Shown in pieces: positions 1 through 8,135 of a DNA stretch of 64,000 nucleotides. Under the pieces are notes generated by a model. It did no database searches and was not told where the DNA came from. It was given only the letters and a program-made list of their open reading frames with translations. Made by a program: the position numbers and the translations under genes. This stretch comes from Paraburkholderia nodosa DSM 21604 (GTDB lineage Bacteria; Pseudomonadota; Gammaproteobacteria; Burkholderiales; Burkholderiaceae), in the NCBI RefSeq assembly GCF_000519185.1, contig NZ_JAFA01000007.1:186001-250000 (forward strand), given 5' to 3'. Within the stretch, counting starts at the first letter, position 1; every line of letters starts with the position of its first letter.

Positions 1-1
1 G

Positions 2-574
2 TACTACGCGCAGCCGACGCAGGAAGAACTGCTCAGCCACATGCTGAAGGTGGACGACGCGCTCGACATGCCGATCATGCTGTACAACTTTCCGGCCCGC
101 ACGGGAACGGAAATCAGCGATGGCGTGCTGGCAACGCTGCTCGAGCGTCCGAACTTCATCGCCATGAAGGAGAGCACGGGCGATATTTCGCATCTGCATC
201 ATCTCGTCACACACTTCAAGGACCGCCTGGTGCTCAGCTGCGGCATGGACGACCAGGCGCTCGAATTCTTCGCGTGGGGCGCGAGGAGCTGGGTAGGCGG
301 CGCCTCCAACTTCCTGCCGGAAGCGCACACGGCGCTGTTCGACGCGTGCGTCAAACAGAACGATTTCGTTCTGGGCCGCAAGCTGATGACGCAACTGTTG
401 CCGGTGCTCGAACTGCTCGAGCGCAGCGGTAAATTCATCCAGTACGTGCGCTACGGTTGCGAACTGGTTGGGCTGCCGGTTGGCGTGGCGCGTGCACCGC
501 TCGGCTCGCTCACGCAGGAGGAGCGCAGCGCGTTTGCGCAGCTTGTGAAACCTCTCATTCGCAACGCCCAGTAA
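2..574 (+). CDS. DapA-family lyase/synthase (5'-truncated by window edge)
   Basis: C-terminal 190 residues of a dihydrodipicolinate synthase/N-acetylneuraminate lyase family (class I aldolase, TIM barrel) protein. The open frame reaches the window edge, so the start is missing. Visible family marks are the YYAQPTQEEL strand, the LYNFPARTG segment carrying the family's active-site tyrosine, and FIAMKESTGD with the Schiff-base lysine. The family acts on 2-keto acids or pyrroline carboxylates. It lies 9 bp upstream of an FAD oxidoreductase, then an aldehyde dehydrogenase and a P5C-reductase-like gene. That set suggests a deaminase/lyase step in amino-acid (perhaps hydroxyproline) catabolism rather than lysine synthesis. 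The family is certain; the substrate is inferred. Confidence 0.85.
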   Translation, partial: YYAQPTQEELLSHMLKVDDALDMPIMLYNFPARTGTEISDGVLATLLERPNFIAMKESTGDISHLHHLVTHFKDRLVLSCGMDDQALEFFAWGARSWVGGASNFLPEAHTALFDACVKQNDFVLGRKLMTQLLPVLELLERSGKFIQYVRYGCELVGLPVGVARAPLGSLTQEERSAFAQLVKPLIRNAQ

Positions 575-583
575 TCACTGAAA

Positions 584-1915
584 ATGGTCTCGAACCTGGA
601 ATTCGCGCGGTTTCCTGCTCCAGATGGCGTCAACGGGTGGTGGGAGAGTCTCCCGCCGGCGGGGCCTGCCAGAAGCGTGTCGTCGGAGCATCGATACGAC
701 TGGGTCGTTGTGGGCGGAGGCATCACCGGGCTTTGCGCGGCTCGCCGGCTTGCCGAACTGGCGCCCGATGCGTCGATCGCGCTCGTCGAGGCCGATCGCA
801 TCGGGCGCACGACGGCCGGACGCAATTCCGGATTCTTCGTCGACTTGCCGCACGACATCAGCAGTGAAAGCTATTCGCGCAGCGTGGCGGAGGACAAGGC
901 CGACGTGCGGTTCCAGCGGCACGGGATCGACTATGTGCGTTCGATCGTACGGCAACACGACATCGACTGCGATTGGCGCGACGAGGGGAAATTCCACGCC
1001 TCGGTCAACAAGAAGGGGCTCGACGCGCTCTCGCACTTTGCGCAGGGCCTGACGCGCATCGACGAAGCTTTCGAATGGCTCGATCAGGCGGCCATCCGCA
1101 AGGTAACGGGCACGGACTTTTATCAGGGGGCGCTATTTACGCCGGGCTGCAGCACGGTACAGCCCGCTGCGCTGATGCGCGGCCTCGCGGCCACGCAGCC
1201 GGAAAACGTCACGGTCTTCGAGCTGAGCGCAGTCACCGAAATCGAGCATCGCAGCAATGAAAAAGTGCTGCATTTCGCTAGAGGAAAGATCGTCGCCAAA
1301 CAGGTGATTCTGTGCACGAACGCTTATGCGGCGACGTTCGGCATCCACCCGAATGGCTTGCTGCCCGTCTACACATTTGCATCGATGACGCGCGTCATGA
1401 ACGCCGGCGAGGTTGAAAGGCTGGGCGGAACGCGGTCGTGGTCGCTGATCCCGGCGGACCCCATGGGCACGACCGTGCGCCGTCTAGACACGGACCGCAT
1501 TTGCGTGCGCAACCATTTCGCGTTCAGGCCGGGACTGCAGGTGTCCGACGCTGATCTCGCGAAGGCGAAAGCGCTGCATCAGCGCTCGTTCGACCGTCGA
1601 TTCCCCATGCTCGATGGCGTCGAGCTGGAGTACACGTGGGGTGGTCCACTGTGTCTCTCCGCGAATAACGGCGCGCTGTTCGGCCGCCGCGCCGATGGAA
1701 TTCTGGAAGCGGTGGGCTGCAACGGGCTCGGGCTGAGCAGAGGATCGTCGTCGGGCAAGCTGATCGCCGAATACGCGCTTGGCCAGACCAACGAGCTTGT
1801 CCGCCAGCTTCTGAATCAGCCCCATCCGCGCTCGCTGCCGGTCCGGCCCATTGTGGACATGGCGGTGTCGGCCACGATCTGGGCAAAGGAAATGTCGGCG
1901 GGCGCCGAGCTTTAA
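584..1915 (+). CDS. FAD-dependent oxidoreductase (DAO family)
   Basis: 443 aa flavoprotein of the D-amino-acid oxidase/glycine oxidase (DAO) fold. The N-terminal dinucleotide-binding motif VVVGGGITGLCAARRL is at about residues 40-55, followed by the acidic strand end ALVEADRIG. The family oxidises amines or amino acids, including PuuB gamma-glutamylputrescine oxidases and D-hydroxyproline dehydrogenases. The short gap after the DapA-like gene and the 17 bp gap before the aldehyde dehydrogenase indicate one operon. With those partners it probably oxidises an amine or imino acid to a product passed to the lyase or dehydrogenase. No signal peptide is seen, so it is probably cytoplasmic. The exact substrate cannot be read from sequence. 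Confidence 0.85.
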   Translation: MVSNLEFARFPAPDGVNGWWESLPPAGPARSVSSEHRYDWVVVGGGITGLCAARRLAELAPDASIALVEADRIGRTTAGRNSGFFVDLPHDISSESYSRSVAEDKADVRFQRHGIDYVRSIVRQHDIDCDWRDEGKFHASVNKKGLDALSHFAQGLTRIDEAFEWLDQAAIRKVTGTDFYQGALFTPGCSTVQPAALMRGLAATQPENVTVFELSAVTEIEHRSNEKVLHFARGKIVAKQVILCTNAYAATFGIHPNGLLPVYTFASMTRVMNAGEVERLGGTRSWSLIPADPMGTTVRRLDTDRICVRNHFAFRPGLQVSDADLAKAKALHQRSFDRRFPMLDGVELEYTWGGPLCLSANNGALFGRRADGILEAVGCNGLGLSRGSSSGKLIAEYALGQTNELVRQLLNQPHPRSLPVRPIVDMAVSATIWAKEMSAGAEL

Positions 1916-1932
1916 TTAACCAAGGACACGAG

Positions 1933-3426
1933 ATGACGACGCATCAGCAGTGGAAGCAGAAAGCCGCGGACCTGGCGCTCGACGGCCGGGCATTGATCGC
2001 CGGAGAGCGGTCTGGAGCGGCGTCGGGAGAAACGTTCGCCACGCTCAACCCCGCGTCGGGCAAGGTGCTGGCGCAAGTGGCGAAATGCGATGAAAAGGAT
2101 GTGGATCACGCGGTCGCCGCTGCCCGCAATGCATTCGAATCGGGCGTGTGGTCGAAGGCCGCGCCAGCCCATCGCAAGGCGGTCCTGCTTCGCCTCGCGC
2201 AACTGATCGACGAACATGCGGACGAACTGGCGCTGCTCGAAGCGCTGGAGGCGGGCAAGCCGATCAGCGAATGCCTCGCGCTCGATATTCCCGAGTCGGC
2301 AGCCTGCATTCGTTGGCATGCCGAAGTGACTGACAAGCGCTACGACGCGCTCTCGCCTTCGGGCGCGGATGTCGTCAGCATGATTACGCGTGAACCGATT
2401 GGCGTGGTCGGCGCGGTCCTGCCCTGGAATTTCCCCGCGTTGATGCTGGCCTGGAAGATCGGTCCGGCTTTGTCGGTTGGCAATAGCGTGGTCGTGAAGC
2501 CTGCGGAGCAAACGTCGCTCTCGACCTTGCGCATCGCGGATCTCGCGCTCGAAGCCGGCGTGCCCGCGGGCGTGTTCAGCGTCGTCACGGGTTTCGGCGA
2601 TAGCGCGGGACAGGCGCTGGGCCGCCATCCCGATGTCGATCTCGTCGCGTTCACCGGCTCGACCGCGACCGGCAAGCGCTTTTTGCACTATTCCGCGGAT
2701 ACCAACCTCAAGCGTGTGGTGCTCGAATGCGGCGGCAAGAATCCGCAGGTGATTCTTCCCGATGTCGCGAATCTCGATGCGGTCGCCGAACAGGCCGTCG
2801 CCGCTGCGTTCTGGAACATGGGAGAAAACTGCAGCGCCGGCTCGCGCATTCTCGTTCCTTCGAGCAAGCGGGCGGAACTGGTCGAGAAAGTTCAGGCCGT
2901 TCTCGCGGGCTGGAGGGCGGGCGACCCGCTCGACCCGGACGCGAAGCTCGGCGCGCTGATCGAGCAAAAGCATTACGAAAAGGTGCTGGCGCACATCGAG
3001 AAAGCGAAGGAGCAGGGCGCGCGCGTGATTTGCGGCGGACGTGCCGCGCTGACCGAGACCGGCGGATGGTTCGTCGAACCTACCATCTTCGATCAGGTCA
3101 CGCCGGATATGGCCATCGCGCGGGAAGAAGTGTTCGGACCGGTCGTGTGCTTTATCGAATACGACGACGTGGAAGACGCCATCCGCATCGCGAACGACAC
3201 CTGCTACGGACTGGCGGCTTCGTTGTGGACCGATAACGTGAACAGTGCGCATAAGGTTGCGGCGCGTATCCGTGCGGGCACGGTCACGGTAAACTGCTTC
3301 GGCGAGGGCGATCTTTCGACGCCATTCGGCGGCTTCAAGCAATCGGGCTTTGGCGGCCGCGACAAGTCGGTCTACGCACACGACCAGTATTGCGAGCTAA
3401 AGACGACCTGGTTGAAGCTCGCTTGA
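1933..3426 (+). CDS. NAD(P)-dependent aldehyde dehydrogenase (PuuC-like)
   Basis: 497 aa, full length for the ALDH superfamily. Visible motifs are PWNFPALMLAWKIGPAL (cofactor site), FTGSTATGKRF, LECGGKNPQVI with the general-base glutamate, and NMGENCSAGSRI with the catalytic cysteine. The closest subfamily by motif is gamma-glutamyl-gamma-aminobutyraldehyde/aminobutyraldehyde dehydrogenase (PuuC type). It oxidises an aldehyde made by the upstream flavoenzyme to a carboxylate. A ketoglutarate-semialdehyde role, as in hydroxyproline breakdown, is an alternative given the DapA-family neighbour. The ATG lies 17 bp after the oxidoreductase stop. Confidence 0.9.
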   Translation: MTTHQQWKQKAADLALDGRALIAGERSGAASGETFATLNPASGKVLAQVAKCDEKDVDHAVAAARNAFESGVWSKAAPAHRKAVLLRLAQLIDEHADELALLEALEAGKPISECLALDIPESAACIRWHAEVTDKRYDALSPSGADVVSMITREPIGVVGAVLPWNFPALMLAWKIGPALSVGNSVVVKPAEQTSLSTLRIADLALEAGVPAGVFSVVTGFGDSAGQALGRHPDVDLVAFTGSTATGKRFLHYSADTNLKRVVLECGGKNPQVILPDVANLDAVAEQAVAAAFWNMGENCSAGSRILVPSSKRAELVEKVQAVLAGWRAGDPLDPDAKLGALIEQKHYEKVLAHIEKAKEQGARVICGGRAALTETGGWFVEPTIFDQVTPDMAIAREEVFGPVVCFIEYDDVEDAIRIANDTCYGLAASLWTDNVNSAHKVAARIRAGTVTVNCFGEGDLSTPFGGFKQSGFGGRDKSVYAHDQYCELKTTWLKLA

Positions 3427-3512
3427 CCTGGTGGCGGTAAAGCGCGCGAGCGGGCCGTCAGGCCCGGCTCGCATTCCGTGGCGGGCTTGCGCCACACCTG
3501 AACAGGACTTGC

Positions 3513-4289
3513 ATGCAGATGCGCATCGGATTCGTTGGAACGGGGGCAATCACAAAGGCCGTGGTGACCGGGCTGCTGCGCTCGGGCATGTCATTCGAGC
3601 GGATCACGCTTTCGCCGCGCGGCGAAAAAACGGCCGCCGAACTGGCGGCACTCGACGACCGGATCCGCATTGGCGCGAACAATCAGGACGTGCTCGACGC
3701 GTCGGACATCGTGTGTCTCGCCGTCGTGCCGCAAATCGCGGCCGATGTGCTCGGCGAGTTGAAGTTCGATTCGCGCCACCACGTGATCAGCTTTGTCGCC
3801 GCAATTTCAGTCGACAGGATGGCGAGTCTCGTGCGCCCGGCCGCCAAGGTCGTGCGGACCATACCCTTGCCCGCCGTTGCGCAAGGCAAAGGCAGCACCG
3901 CGATCTGCCCGCCGGATGCGATCGCGAAAGCGCTGTTCTCTGCAATGGGTGAGGCCGTCGAAGTCGAAGACGAGCAGAAGTTCAACGCGATATCTGCGGT
4001 GACGGCGACCATGGCGAGCTTCTATGCGGTGCTGGAAAGCCAGGCGGCATGGCTCGTTCGGCAAGGGCTTCGATACGACGACGCAAGGGCGTTCCTGTCC
4101 GGCTACTGCGTGGGCCTGGCGCACGACACGACGCTCACGACGCAATCCTTTTCGTCGCTGGCTGAGCACTGCATGACGCCCGGCGGCCTCAACGCGCAAT
4201 TGCACGCCGAGCTAACGGAGCGCGGCACCTACACTCACTATGGAGAGGCGCTCGACAGGGTGTTGAAGCGGGTCGTCGGCGGGACGTAA
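3513..4289 (+). CDS. Pyrroline-5-carboxylate reductase family protein
   Basis: 258 aa with N-terminal Rossmann motif GFVGTGAITKAVVTGLL and the ProC-type C-terminal helical domain (FLSGYCVGLAHDT, MTPGGLNAQL). The family reduces 1-pyrroline-5-carboxylate to proline with NAD(P)H; relatives act on other cyclic imines. Its position as last gene of the catabolic operon argues for a pathway-specific imine reductase or salvage role rather than the housekeeping ProC. The start follows an 86 bp gap containing a GC-rich imperfect hairpin, and the ATG at 3513 is placed just before the Rossmann strand. The housekeeping gene may well be elsewhere, so no symbol is given. Confidence 0.85.
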   Translation: MQMRIGFVGTGAITKAVVTGLLRSGMSFERITLSPRGEKTAAELAALDDRIRIGANNQDVLDASDIVCLAVVPQIAADVLGELKFDSRHHVISFVAAISVDRMASLVRPAAKVVRTIPLPAVAQGKGSTAICPPDAIAKALFSAMGEAVEVEDEQKFNAISAVTATMASFYAVLESQAAWLVRQGLRYDDARAFLSGYCVGLAHDTTLTTQSFSSLAEHCMTPGGLNAQLHAELTERGTYTHYGEALDRVLKRVVGGT

Positions 4290-4461
4290 GCCAGACGACA
4301 CATCGGAGGGGCGGCGCTTTGCCATTTATAAGACCCTTATTATGGAACACCTTACTTGCCACCGGGCAAACGGACTCGCAAACTATTCTCATCCGAATCC
4401 CTTTATGGTTCGTGGCGCGCCTGATCGCGTCATGCGGGCACCCGTTTAAAGAGCGCAAGCC

Positions 4462-5463
4462 ATGTTAAAGAAGCAGCTATTCGCAGACAGACTCCTCGCC
4501 CAGATGCCGTCGCTTCGTGCACTCCGTTGCTTCGTGACGGCGGCGAGATACGAAAGCTTCACCCAGGCGGCGGAGGTGCTCTGCGTGACGCAGGCCGCAA
4601 TCAGCAGACAAATCAAGGAGCTCGAAGATTCGCTCGATGTCGCGCTGTTCGAGCGCACCGGCCGGCATATCGCGCTGACCGATGCTGGACGCATTCTGTA
4701 CAACGCGTCGTACCTCTCCATCATGAATATCGCCGAAGCGGCGGAGGCGGTGCGCCGCACGGACCGGCACGCATTGACGATTTGCGTCTCGCATACGTTT
4801 TCGGCCCTCTGGTTGTCGCAGCGCCTGCCGACGTTTCGCGCGCGCTTTCCGGATATCCGGCTGCATGTGATGGTCACCGAGCACTTCATGGAGCTGGACG
4901 AGCTCATGGAGCCCGACATCATCATCACGAAGAATCCGCCTCGCGAGCCGGAATACGAGGTCGAGCCGCTGTTTCATGATGTCGTTTATCCGGTTTGCAG
5001 CCCGACGTTTTACGACCGGTATTTTCGCGGCAAGAAACTCAAGCCGCTCGACCTGCTTTCCGAACCCACGTTGAATCTCTCGTTGCTCGGGCGCGCCCAG
5101 GTGTGCGAACACGTGGATTGGCGAGTGTGGCGCAACTGGTTCCAGCAGGGCGACGGCACGGACATGCTGGCTGAAAACCGCAACCTCGAGAGCAACGACT
5201 ACCGGCTCCTCGTCGCGCAGGCGGAAGCCGGCGAAGGGACGCTGCTGGGCTGGCATCATCTGCTCCATCTTCAGGTCGAGCAGGGACGCCTGATACGGCC
5301 TGTTCCGGATGCGCTTGTCTTTAGAGACCGCTACCACTATCTGATTACGCACCGGAACGCGCGGCCGCGCACCGAGTATCTGCAGTTTCGGAACTGGCTC
5401 AGCGAAGAAGCCGGTGCGATGATGCGCGACTGGCTCGACGCCGGGGTTGCGGTCACCGGCTAA
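4462..5463 (+). CDS. LysR family transcriptional regulator (GcvA-like)
   Basis: 333 aa LysR-type regulator. The winged HTH (PSLRALRCFVTAARYESFTQAAEVLCVTQ, residues about 14-70) is followed by a type 2 periplasmic-binding effector domain. The motif pattern (LPSLRALRxF, then RFPDIRLHV and GTLLGWHHLL) is of the GcvA/AmpR-like subgroup. It lies 172 bp downstream of the catabolic operon on the same strand, so it has its own upstream region and may control the operon in trans. The effector is not inferable. Confidence 0.88.
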   Translation: MLKKQLFADRLLAQMPSLRALRCFVTAARYESFTQAAEVLCVTQAAISRQIKELEDSLDVALFERTGRHIALTDAGRILYNASYLSIMNIAEAAEAVRRTDRHALTICVSHTFSALWLSQRLPTFRARFPDIRLHVMVTEHFMELDELMEPDIIITKNPPREPEYEVEPLFHDVVYPVCSPTFYDRYFRGKKLKPLDLLSEPTLNLSLLGRAQVCEHVDWRVWRNWFQQGDGTDMLAENRNLESNDYRLLVAQAEAGEGTLLGWHHLLHLQVEQGRLIRPVPDALVFRDRYHYLITHRNARPRTEYLQFRNWLSEEAGAMMRDWLDAGVAVTG

Positions 5464-5538
5464 TTAACACAGGCTAATCAACGGGCAACGGATCCGACCG
5501 TATCGATTGTCTGGAATGCATTGACAGAGGCGGTCCTC

Positions 5539-6654
5539 ATGGTTCACCACGCGATTGACAGCGAAGCCACGGCGGCGAGGCGGCTGCGTTTCGGGATCGT
5601 GCTATTGCCCAACTTCACGTTGACCGCGTTCTCCGGCTTCGTCGATTTGCTCAGGCTCGCCAGCGACGAAGGCGACATGAGCCGGCCGGTGCGGTGCGCA
5701 TGGACCATCGTCGGAGAAAACCTCGTTCCGGTTCGCGCCAGTTGCGGAATCCAGATCACACCGTGGACGACCTTCGATGCGGCCGAGGCGTTCGACTATG
5801 TCGTGATCGTAGGCGGACTGCTGCATTCGGGACCGCCCGCCAGCGACGCAACGCTCTCCTTCATTCGCGCGATGGCCGAAACGCCGGCCACGCTCGTGGG
5901 ACTCTGCACGGGGGCGTTCGCACTCGCCCGGGCCGGCGTGATGAACGGCTATCGAATTTGCGTGAGCTGGTTCCACTACTGGGATTTCGTCGAGCGTTTT
6001 CCGCAAGCCGATGAGCGCGACCTCGTTGCCGACCGGCTCTTCGTGATCGACAGAAGGCGCATTACGTGTTCCGGCGGCCGTGCGTCGATCGACGTGGCCG
6101 CGGCGATTCTGCTGCGCCACGTCGAGGCCACGATCGTGCGCAAGGCGCTGCGTATTCTGCTCGTGGACGACGCGCAGAAAGGCAACGCGCCGCAACCGCA
6201 TCCTCCGGGCCTCGCGCCTGCCACGCATCCCAAGGTCAGGCGCGCGATTCTGCTGATGGAGCAACACGTTGGCCAGCCGCTGAGTCTGCCGGACCTGGCG
6301 CACAGGCTCGATGTTTCGGTGCGCCAGCTCGAACGCCTTTTCACGACGGAAACCGGCAAATCGCCGGGCGCGTACGCGAGGCAGATCCGCATACGCATGG
6401 CGTCATGGCTGTTGACGAGTTCGGACCGCACGGTTGCAGATATCGCTTCGTCATGCGGCTTCTCCGACGCCTCGCATCTTGGTCGCGAGTTCCGCAAGGA
6501 GTTTGGCGAGTCGCCCAACGAATATCGCACGACGCGGCTGCCAAATGCTCATGAGGCGCTACTGGGCGCGCCGGAGCCGGATACGCCGTTGCCTGATGAA
6601 TATGTCGAGACACCGGCTCGGCAACTGCGAGACGAATCGCATAGATTGCGGTAG
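5539..6654 (+). CDS. GlxA/GbdR-type AraC family transcriptional regulator
   Basis: 371 aa from the ATG at 5539, chosen because AGAGG lies 8 bp upstream; a TTG at 5521 would add six residues. Residues about 10-190 form a DJ-1/PfpI-like amidotransferase-type sensor domain with the conserved GLCTGAFALA elbow. Residues about 220-325 form a double HTH of AraC type (RQLERLFTTETGKSPGAYAR and DIASSCGFSDASHLGREFRKEFG). This architecture is shared by GlxA, ArgR, CdhR and GbdR, regulators of arginine, carnitine and glycine-betaine catabolism. Its place between an amine-catabolic operon and a porin/DddP-like locus fits control of uptake and breakdown of small zwitterions; the inducer is unknown. Confidence 0.88.
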   Translation: MVHHAIDSEATAARRLRFGIVLLPNFTLTAFSGFVDLLRLASDEGDMSRPVRCAWTIVGENLVPVRASCGIQITPWTTFDAAEAFDYVVIVGGLLHSGPPASDATLSFIRAMAETPATLVGLCTGAFALARAGVMNGYRICVSWFHYWDFVERFPQADERDLVADRLFVIDRRRITCSGGRASIDVAAAILLRHVEATIVRKALRILLVDDAQKGNAPQPHPPGLAPATHPKVRRAILLMEQHVGQPLSLPDLAHRLDVSVRQLERLFTTETGKSPGAYARQIRIRMASWLLTSSDRTVADIASSCGFSDASHLGREFRKEFGESPNEYRTTRLPNAHEALLGAPEPDTPLPDEYVETPARQLRDESHRLR

Positions 6655-6889
6655 ACGTGCTGGGAGGTCACATAACTTAAAGTCATTCGAAAAGGAAAAT
6701 AAATCACGTTGACAGCCTGCGGCGTTGCTTCAATACTCCGCGCACCGCTTCCTCGTCGTGCCATAGATTGATTACAAGAAAAGGAGACTATCCGCACGAA
6801 AATACTTAGGTTAACTACGCATTTAATCAATCAGAAAATTTACATACGAACATTCGTTATCGAATGGCAACCAGGTTTGGAGGACTTCG

Positions 6890-8041
6890 ATGAAAGGACG
6901 CAGTGTAATCGCGGCATCGATATTGGCGGCATTTGCCGTTCCCGCGATGGCTCAAAGTTCGGTGACGCTTTATGGCGTAATCGACGAAGGCTTCGACTTC
7001 ACTAACAACGTAGGCGGCAGCAAGTTGTACGAGCTGCAGAGCGGTTACGTGCAAGGCAGCCGTTGGGGCATGAAGGGCGCGGAGGATCTCGGCGGTGGGT
7101 TGAAGGCCGTGTTCCAGCTTGAAAACGGCTTCAACGTCAACAACGGAAAACTCGGGCAGGGCGGCTTGATGTTTGGCCGGCAGGCCTTTGTTGGCGTGGC
7201 GAGCGACACGTATGGTACGGTCACGCTGGGACGTCAGTACGACTCGCTGGTCGATTTTCTCGCACAGACTACGGCGAACGGAAGCTGGGCCGGCTATCTC
7301 TTTTCGCATCCGTACGACAACGACAACACGGACAACACGTTCCGCGTCAACAACACGGCGAAATATACGAGTCCGTCGCTCGCAGGCTTCCAGTTCGGCG
7401 GCACGTATAGCTTCAGCAACGACACGAATTTCGCCAACAACCGCCAGTACAGCGTCGGCGCCCAGTATACGAATGGGTCGCTTTTGATCGCGGCGTCGTA
7501 TCTGCAGGCCAACAACCCATCTTCAACGGCCACTGGCGCGATCAACAACGGCGGCGACGAAAACTTCCTGGCTGAGCGCCTGCGTATCTTCGGCGCGGGG
7601 ATCAACTATACGATCGGTTCGGCAACGCTGGGCTTCGCGTACACGAATACCAACGTCACGCAACCGCTCAGCTCGGGCTATGTTGGCGCGATCACGCCTC
7701 CCGCCGGATCGACCCTGTCGTCGCTGCGCTTCCAGAACTTCGAAGTGAACGGGAAATATCAGTTCACCCCGGCGTTCTTCGTGGGTGCGATGTACACCTA
7801 TACGCGCGCGGACTTCAACGCGACCACCGGGAAACTGCATCCCAACTATCAGACCGTCGGTTTGATGGCGGACTACAATCTGTCGAAACGTACGGATCTG
7901 TATTTGCAGGGAGCCTATCAGCACGTTGGCGGCGACAAGACTCAAACGGTGCTCGACGTCGCCTATGTTCCGGGTGCGGCAGACGTTTCCTCGAACTCGA
8001 ATCAGCTCGTGATTCGCGCTGCAATCCGTCACAAGTTCTGA
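6890..8041 (+). CDS. Gram-negative porin (OmpC-like, Burkholderia type)
   Basis: 383 aa outer-membrane general porin. A Sec signal peptide occupies about residues 1-21 (cleavage after VPAMA), and the mature protein opens with QSSVTLYGVIDEGFDF, the standard Burkholderiales porin start. Further marks are SRWGMKGAEDLGGGLKAVFQLENGF, AFVGVASDTYGTVTLGRQYDS and a C-terminal phenylalanine (IRHKF) recognised by the BAM machinery. GGAGG lies 6 bp before the ATG. It forms a trimeric 16-strand beta-barrel for small hydrophilic solutes. The 235 bp upstream region is AT-richer than average. It may supply substrate for the flanking catabolic genes, but such porins are numerous in these genomes. Confidence 0.93.
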   Translation: MKGRSVIAASILAAFAVPAMAQSSVTLYGVIDEGFDFTNNVGGSKLYELQSGYVQGSRWGMKGAEDLGGGLKAVFQLENGFNVNNGKLGQGGLMFGRQAFVGVASDTYGTVTLGRQYDSLVDFLAQTTANGSWAGYLFSHPYDNDNTDNTFRVNNTAKYTSPSLAGFQFGGTYSFSNDTNFANNRQYSVGAQYTNGSLLIAASYLQANNPSSTATGAINNGGDENFLAERLRIFGAGINYTIGSATLGFAYTNTNVTQPLSSGYVGAITPPAGSTLSSLRFQNFEVNGKYQFTPAFFVGAMYTYTRADFNATTGKLHPNYQTVGLMADYNLSKRTDLYLQGAYQHVGGDKTQTVLDVAYVPGAADVSSNSNQLVIRAAIRHKF

Positions 8042-8059
8042 TCACCCGCGCAATAGCGG

Positions 8060-8083
8060 ACGGCGTGCTGGCGGGCACGCCGT
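8060..8083. terminator. GC-rich hairpin between convergent genes
   Basis: A perfect 9 bp stem (ACGGCGTGC pairs with GCACGCCGT) with a 6-base loop lies between the porin stop and the M24-protein stop. There is no clear U-tract, so it may act as a weak bidirectional terminator or as a transcript-end stabiliser. Confidence 0.5.
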
Positions 8084-8135
8084 AACGAGGATGAAGTGCG
8101 GAGAGTGAAGTGCGTTGAAAGCCGCACGCCACGGG

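Noticed and set aside
1912..3381. 489-codon minus-strand open frame over the aldehyde dehydrogenase
   Set aside because: Arginine-rich shadow of a clear ALDH gene on the plus strand; no family motif.
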